A stretch of 9,432 bases of DNA, taken from NCBI GenBank assembly GCA_905236615.1, contig CAJORC010000345.1, positions 1 through 9,432 on the forward strand. The letters run 5' to 3'. The stretch is from an uncultured Lachnospiraceae bacterium. GTDB lineage: Bacteria; Bacillota; Clostridia; Lachnospirales; Lachnospiraceae. The notes under the pieces were generated by a model, which saw only the letters and a list, made by a program, of their open reading frames with translations, was not told where the DNA came from and made no database searches. Below are positions 5,696 through 9,432 of this stretch, in pieces. The translations under genes were made by a program, and so were the position numbers. The stretch's first letter is position 1. Each line of letters opens with the position of its first letter.

Positions 5696-6163
5696 TCACA
5701 ACAACACCTTATACTCTATATGCATTATATCTCCGTAAAGAGTAACATATTTATCTTCCGCTTCTTTGGAAAGCAAGGCAAGAAGGTATTCTTCAAGAAA
5801 ACGTGGAAGCATACCATCCTGTATATTGACACACGCAATTATATACATCAGATATAACAGTTGTTCCTCTGCATTTCTCTTCTTTTTATAATATCTTAAA
5901 AGAGCTATATTGACTAAATCATCAGAAGGCATCCCATCTGTTATTAATTCGAAGAGTCTTTTTAGGAAACCTTCTGTACCTGTATTTTTCATTTGCTGAA
6001 TTATTTCATCAAGCCAAAGCAATCCCGCTCCTCTGTGGATATTTGAAGAAATATCAAAGAGCATCCTTGTCTGTTCTACCAGTTTGTCCACATCGTACTT
6101 CTCATTTCCTGTTTGCAGTTCATAAGAAACCATTTTAAATTCATCAAACAAAATCTTATTCAT
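5696..6163 (-). CDS. Unknown 155-aa helical protein, second gene of the XRE operon (faint MotA likeness)
   Basis: Almost wholly helical 155-aa protein. The start is fixed by GGAGGG 7 nt upstream, inside the last codons of the XRE gene; the two genes are 4 nt apart and surely co-transcribed. Residues 27-90 (RGAGLLWLDEII, then FLKRLFELITDGMPSDDLVNI) recall the cytoplasmic segment of MotA-type stator proteins, where a GLLALE-like helix is followed by FL...L.L..DG. The four membrane helices and the PxFGMxGT-type signature of MotA are absent, so it cannot be a stator. At best it is a remote soluble relative, and the likeness may be chance. Residues 101-132 are hydrophobic (QLLYLMYIIACVN, RFLEEYLLALL) and may be a buried helical core or dimer interface rather than a membrane span. 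A partner or effector of the adjacent regulator is the simplest guess. Confidence 0.8.
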   Translation of the reverse strand: MNKILFDEFKMVSYELQTGNEKYDVDKLVEQTRMLFDISSNIHRGAGLLWLDEIIQQMKNTGTEGFLKRLFELITDGMPSDDLVNIALLRYYKKKRNAEEQLLYLMYIIACVNIQDGMLPRFLEEYLLALLSKEAEDKYVTLYGDIMHIEYKVLL

Positions 6164-6167
6164 AATC

Positions 6168-6482
6168 TCAGCCCTCCATAATGCAATTTAATAGCGCACA
6201 ATTTGTAAACCTGTAGTACAAAATAAAAGAAGCAGACTTATCGTCTGCCTCAATACCATCTCTGCCACAGAGAATCTCATCTACAGTTACCCCTAAAAAG
6301 CGGCTCAGCGCATACAGGTTATCTACCGTGGGCAAGGACTCGCCTCGCTGCCACTTGTAAACAGCCTGTGTAGACTCAAATCCAAGGAATCTGCTGATAT
6401 CTGTGACTTTTATTTTCTGCTCCTGCCTAAGCTCGCGGATGCGCTCTCCCGTAGCTACAGGATCAATAGTAGGAAACGTCAT
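6168..6482 (-). CDS. XRE-family helix-turn-helix transcriptional regulator
   Basis: A 104-aa protein with a Cro/C1-type HTH over residues 12-72. GERIRELRQEQKIKV is helix 1, TDISRFLGF helix 2, and STQAVYKWQRGESLP the recognition helix and turn. It ends with NLYALSRFLGVTVDEIL, the standard end of this domain. The start at 6482 is chosen for GGAGGTG 6 nt upstream. A TTG 38 codons earlier (6596) is in frame but sits at the expected transcription start and has no SD. The C-terminal 30 residues (SASFILYYRFTNCALLNC) are short, cysteine-containing and hydrophobic, with no effector domain, so DNA binding as a dimer and possible help from the next gene are likely. The gene has a near-perfect promoter; autoregulation is common in this family but no operator could be identified. 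Confidence 0.9.
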   Translation of the reverse strand: MTFPTIDPVATGERIRELRQEQKIKVTDISRFLGFESTQAVYKWQRGESLPTVDNLYALSRFLGVTVDEILCGRDGIEADDKSASFILYYRFTNCALLNCIMEG

Positions 6483-6604
6483 AGTATTCACCTCCGAATC
6501 GACAAAGAAAGACAACAGGTAATCATCTTGCGTTCTCCCGGATATATACGCTCTGGCTCCACAGCCATCTAAGGAGAACATACCAATCCACAGCAAATTA
6601 TTAA

Positions 6605-6633
6605 ATTATACTATCTTTTCTACGTATTGTCAA
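6605..6633 (-). promoter_or_regulatory. Consensus sigma-A promoter of the XRE operon
   Basis: Minus-strand TTGACA (6628-6633), exactly 17 bp, then TATAAT (6605-6610): a full match to both boxes. Transcription should start near 6598, leaving an untranslated leader of about 115 nt before the ATG at 6482. A promoter this strong next to a repressor-type HTH gene suggests it is normally held down by a regulator. Confidence 0.85.
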
Positions 6634-6806
6634 TATTTTTTCTCTTTTGCTTCATCTTTTTTCAATCGTACTATTTTACAAATCATCATATTTATCTCGT
6701 AAACAGTAAACGCTTCGTTATGGGTATATATTTCGTTTAAAAAAACAACCCTTTTATTATTTCGTACATTGCCATCTCATAAATCGAAAAAATCATCCTC
6801 TAACAC
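6630..6806 (-). pseudogene. Possible decayed short coding sequence with in-frame TGA
   Basis: From GTG 6806 the frame reads VLEDDFFDL, a TGA (6777-6779), then 48 further codons with protein-like composition (DGNVRNNKRVVFLNEIYTHN, later MMICKIVRLKKDEAKEKKY) before a TGA at 6630 inside the -35 box of the XRE promoter. There is no clear SD for any start. The stretch is AT-rich, so a 48-codon open run by chance is unlikely but not excluded. It may be the remnant of a small gene that once lay before the regulator. No family recognised. Confidence 0.25.
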
Positions 6807-7002
6807 TCCCGTATTATTAATAATTCACTATCTATCAAACCCCAAACAATATGCCTTAATTATTATACTGATTTTTCCTTTTGAATAAAAATCTTTTAAA
6901 TATGACCCATCTAAAGACAATTAGTGTCTGAAAAGTATTCATCTATTACAAAAGATTTTTCATTAATCAACGAATATCCATTTTTAAAAGAGATAAATTC
7001 TA
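6807..7002. other. AT-rich intergenic region
   Basis: No gene is supported here. On the minus strand it holds a TATAAT at 6862-6867 without a good -35. AAAAATCTTTT (6887-6897) and AAAAGATTTTT (6950-6960) form an 11-bp inverted repeat with a 52-bp gap. Inside that gap is a small hairpin AGACA-ATTAG-TGTCT (6915-6929) with only a 5-bp stem. These could form a weak transcription end for the large gene that stops at 7003, but they lack a GC-rich stem with a long T-tract. Confidence 0.35.
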
Positions 7003-9387
7003 TTAATTACAAGCACGGTCAAATCCACCTATTTTACGTAGTACAAACGCATGGCTATCTGAATCATAACTTGAAACAAAATATCTCGATACTGTAGGAT
7101 CACCTTCAAACCTGTACTTCTCACAATACGCCCCGTAAAACCTCGCATCATTATTAATAACAGATTCAACCATAATTGTATATTGCATAATATAAATCAA
7201 TATTTCACCATAAGAATCATGTAGTTCCACATATTTGTTTACCAAATAATCAACAGAAACAACCATCTTCATAGGGCTATTCATAAAAACATAAACTAAA
7301 TCAGAAAGCGTATTATCATTCTTTTTTAACATAAAAGTTGTAATATAGTCTTCATAAAGAGTTTTGTCTGTCTCAAAAGAGCGATAATCGATGTTCATAG
7401 ACATATTGTCGTTCAAAAAAGCATTGTTATTTCCAAGTAACGTAATCGCTTCTGCAAGTTGCATCTTCTCATAAATATGAGAATTAAAGTACGATCGAAA
7501 TGCGTTCTCATACCAGAATTCTTCAAATAGTCCAGATATGTTATCATATTTTAGTATCTCTTTTAGTTCACTTTCTCTAAAAAACTTAACACTACTCACG
7601 GATGCCATCAATGCGCTCTTAAATGCTTCTTTAGGCATATTCTTAAGCAAACTATCTCTTGTTGACAAAGTGCGAATAACACAAACTTTTTTATCACCAT
7701 CATATTTATCAATTGTAAAATATAGAGTCTGATTTATTGGAACAAATCTCTTATAGTGATACACAAACTTCGTCTTTCCATGATTAAACGAGTTAGGCTT
7801 GACGTGTGCTACATGTTCATCCTTATCATAATAATATACTTTTCCCACAAAAATACTGCTTTTAATTTCACTATAAACTTCTTCCGAATCGTCGGTATTT
7901 ATTTTTTCTTTCAATAAACTAAAAAATCTTTCAATAGGTATTATTCTTTTTATAATCGTATTAAAGTAAATATAAAAAAGCGATTTAGCTGTTATCTCAG
8001 TATCTCTAAGAAAACAATCTAAACCAAGCGGATTTCCTTCAAGTAATTCTTGTCGCACATTTTTATACTCCTCCTCGGAAAACCTTGTAGTATTCTGACC
8101 AAACGGATCATTACGAAACATATTTAAGCATCCACCCCATATTTTATTCGTAAATGAAAGGATATCTGACAGTTCTTCTTCATTCTTTGCCGCAGCCAAA
8201 AAAGCTTTAGTCTGTGCTATGCATAGTTTATCCCGCCACTTCTTATTTTGAAAATCAAACAGGATCGGTGCGTTTTCTATTATTGTTATTCTTTCAAGAA
8301 GTCTGTCCCATGAAAAAACTCCTGTTTTTTCATAGTCCTCATATATTTGTGTCACCTCACTCATGGCCTTTTCACGCTTATTTTTTATATATCTTTTACA
8401 TAACCCATATTGTTTTTTTTCATTGTTAATATTTACAGGTGTAACGCCCAGCAACTCAACATTTCCATGACCTACGAATTTTTTTAAGTAACATACAACC
8501 TGATGGTATCCCTTTTGACATTCTGCATTTATGTCATAATCTTTATTGTCAATTGTTTTACTACTTAAAACCGTAAGATCCTTAGCCGATATATTCGAAC
8601 ACCTAAACATAACACGTCCGTCTTTATAAAATATATACCCCTTAAACATGACCTGTGATAACGGCGACCGCTCTATATCAATATCTATCCCTATTCTCTC
8701 AAGTCTATCTACTAAATCATCCAAGGTACACACCTGATTTAGCGGAGAATTTATATATATTCGAATAAAATCACGAACTGAAAAATAGTCTAATAGCCTA
8801 CTTTCAAAATCTATCATAAATGCCTTGGCTAAGAATAAATGCTTAACAGGGCTTTGTATTATTTCTGAATAGATTTGTGGACAATCCGAGTATTTAAAAT
8901 GATTAATTGCAGTTATATTTTTCAAAAAACTAAAAGCACCTTCTGGAAATTCAGAAAGAATCTTGGCAAATACATCAACAACTTCATAATTAATCATTAT
9001 CGCAGGTGTATATATTTTTATACAAGATGGCAAATCCTTCTTTGAATCAAATAGGCATTTGAAATCTATATTAACATCTTCAACATAAGATAATGCTTTA
9101 AACCACTCTTCATTGTTATACGAGGATTTATTATATAGCTTCTTCCACTTATCAAAACCCTCTCTACTACTTTTACTGGTCTTTTTAAAAGAATGAAGAA
9201 AATATAGTGCTGAATTTGGATTATCCAACAGCGTTTGTGGAACATCGCTTATATACTCTTCAAATGACTTACCATAAAGATCAAACTCACTTAAAATCGG
9301 AAATGCCATATGAATTTTATTCAAACACGTAAAATCGCAGTTGTTAGTCAAACAATTAACCAATTTAATTAAGCATTCTTTGCCCAA
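7003..9387 (-). CDS. Large orphan protein of unknown function, start disturbed by a frame break
   Basis: The long frame gives 794 aa from a TTG at 9387 that has no SD, and it stays open to the window edge. The only convincing start nearby is ATG 9416 (GGGAGG, 6-nt spacer), which is in another frame: it reads MEVLSDQLPDWAKNA and stops at TAA 9369. One missing base near the GCTTAA would join the two as DWAKNA-LIKLVNCL. No known domain recognised, and no signal peptide or convincing membrane helix. Residues 206-230 (DFIRIYINSPLNQVCTLDDL...) and 696-720 (DLVYVFMNSPMKMVVSVDYL...) match as an internal repeat, each following a helical part. Residues 512-572 are beta-rich (GKVYYYDKDEHVAHV, later TLYFTIDKYDG) and might be a small OB-like barrel. 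The protein is rich in aromatic and charged residues. It stands apart from the downstream operon by about 520 nt. Confidence 0.75.
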   Translation of the reverse strand: MGKECLIKLVNCLTNNCDFTCLNKIHMAFPILSEFDLYGKSFEEYISDVPQTLLDNPNSALYFLHSFKKTSKSSREGFDKWKKLYNKSSYNNEEWFKALSYVEDVNIDFKCLFDSKKDLPSCIKIYTPAIMINYEVVDVFAKILSEFPEGAFSFLKNITAINHFKYSDCPQIYSEIIQSPVKHLFLAKAFMIDFESRLLDYFSVRDFIRIYINSPLNQVCTLDDLVDRLERIGIDIDIERSPLSQVMFKGYIFYKDGRVMFRCSNISAKDLTVLSSKTIDNKDYDINAECQKGYHQVVCYLKKFVGHGNVELLGVTPVNINNEKKQYGLCKRYIKNKREKAMSEVTQIYEDYEKTGVFSWDRLLERITIIENAPILFDFQNKKWRDKLCIAQTKAFLAAAKNEEELSDILSFTNKIWGGCLNMFRNDPFGQNTTRFSEEEYKNVRQELLEGNPLGLDCFLRDTEITAKSLFYIYFNTIIKRIIPIERFFSLLKEKINTDDSEEVYSEIKSSIFVGKVYYYDKDEHVAHVKPNSFNHGKTKFVYHYKRFVPINQTLYFTIDKYDGDKKVCVIRTLSTRDSLLKNMPKEAFKSALMASVSSVKFFRESELKEILKYDNISGLFEEFWYENAFRSYFNSHIYEKMQLAEAITLLGNNNAFLNDNMSMNIDYRSFETDKTLYEDYITTFMLKKNDNTLSDLVYVFMNSPMKMVVSVDYLVNKYVELHDSYGEILIYIMQYTIMVESVINNDARFYGAYCEKYRFEGDPTVSRYFVSSYDSDSHAFVLRKIGGFDRACN

Positions 9388-9416
9388 TCTGGTAGTTGGT
9401 CTGACAGTACTTCCAT
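9369..9416 (-). other. Well-initiated short frame, probable true N-terminus of the large orphan protein
   Basis: ATG 9414-9416 has GGGAGG with a 6-nt spacer. Its 15 codons (MEVLSDQLPDWAKNA) look like an amphipathic protein start and end at TAA 9369-9371. The large 794-aa frame lies one base behind (-1). No promoter can be judged because the window ends at 9432. Confidence 0.5.
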
Positions 9417-9432
9417 GCAGTTCCTCCCAACC

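Noticed and set aside
6483..6596. 38-residue N-terminal extension of the XRE protein from TTG 6596, or a leader peptide there
   Set aside because: The TTG lies within 2 nt of the predicted transcription start and has no SD, while ATG 6482 has GGAGGTG. The stretch is more simply the untranslated leader.
6737..6796. 19-codon ORF (MIFSIYEMAMYE...) in the intergenic region
   Set aside because: AGAGG abuts the ATG and the other G-rich stretch is 9 nt away. It conflicts with the longer protein-like frame in the same DNA; evidence is too thin for a gene call.
7537..7546. Another copy of TGATAACATA
   Set aside because: It lies inside the large coding frame and far from any start codon; likely chance in AT-rich DNA.
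7538..8429. Plus-strand frames at 7538-7732 and 8214-8429
   Set aside because: Antisense to the 794-aa frame, without ribosome binding sites and with shadow-like composition.

Overview
The window looks like chromosomal DNA of an AT-rich, low-GC Gram-positive bacterium. The best guess is a Clostridia member of the Lachnospiraceae (Butyrivibrio-like). The reasons are very strong G-rich Shine-Dalgarno (SD) sites (AGGAGG, GGGGAGG, GGGGG), sigma-A type promoters including a perfect TTGACA-N17-TATAAT, an XRE regulator of a type I associate with this family, and several small secreted proteins with EF-hand-like or YD-like repeats. This assignment is inferred from style; no marker gene is present. 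Every supported gene lies on the minus strand, so the region is read from high to low coordinates. I see no rRNA, tRNA, CRISPR array, insertion sequence or phage gene.

Layout in transcription order. (1) 9416-7003: a large orphan protein of about 800 aa of unknown function, with an internal NSP-containing repeat. Its only good SD and ATG (9416) are one base out of frame with the long reading frame. (2) 7002-6483: a roughly 520-base AT-rich stretch with a weak inverted repeat, a possible decayed short gene, a consensus promoter and an untranslated leader. (3) 6482-5696: a tight two-gene unit, an XRE/HTH regulator followed after 4 nt by a 155-aa protein with a faint resemblance to the cytoplasmic part of MotA. 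(4) 5609-4007: a DEDDh (DnaQ-like) 3'-5' exonuclease overlapping by 80 nt, out of frame, with a 260-aa reading frame that has no SD. The two are probably one gene of about 533 aa with a frame break. (5) 3925-2955: a secreted or membrane-anchored protein split into two frames exactly at an A_AAA_AAA heptamer. It is either a -1 recoded gene of 323 aa or a gene broken by a one-base loss. (6) 2889-2350: a 61-aa membrane protein, a 14-aa small ORF with an excellent SD, and a 77-aa cytosolic protein. (7) 2296-46: a 468-aa membrane-anchored protein with EF-hand-like loops and a C-terminal SH3-like segment, then a 219-aa secreted protein with YD-like repeats. The last is preceded by an intergenic region with two interleaved inverted repeats.

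The genes do not form one recognisable pathway. Genes 5-7 look like a cluster of small exported or surface proteins, each with its own promoter-like element and a short leader; genes 2-3 form a regulator-led operon. The most notable feature is that three of the genes have frame breaks. One is at a classical slippery heptamer, and at least two could be one-base homopolymer errors. The first question is therefore whether these are recoding sites, pseudogenes or assembly errors.
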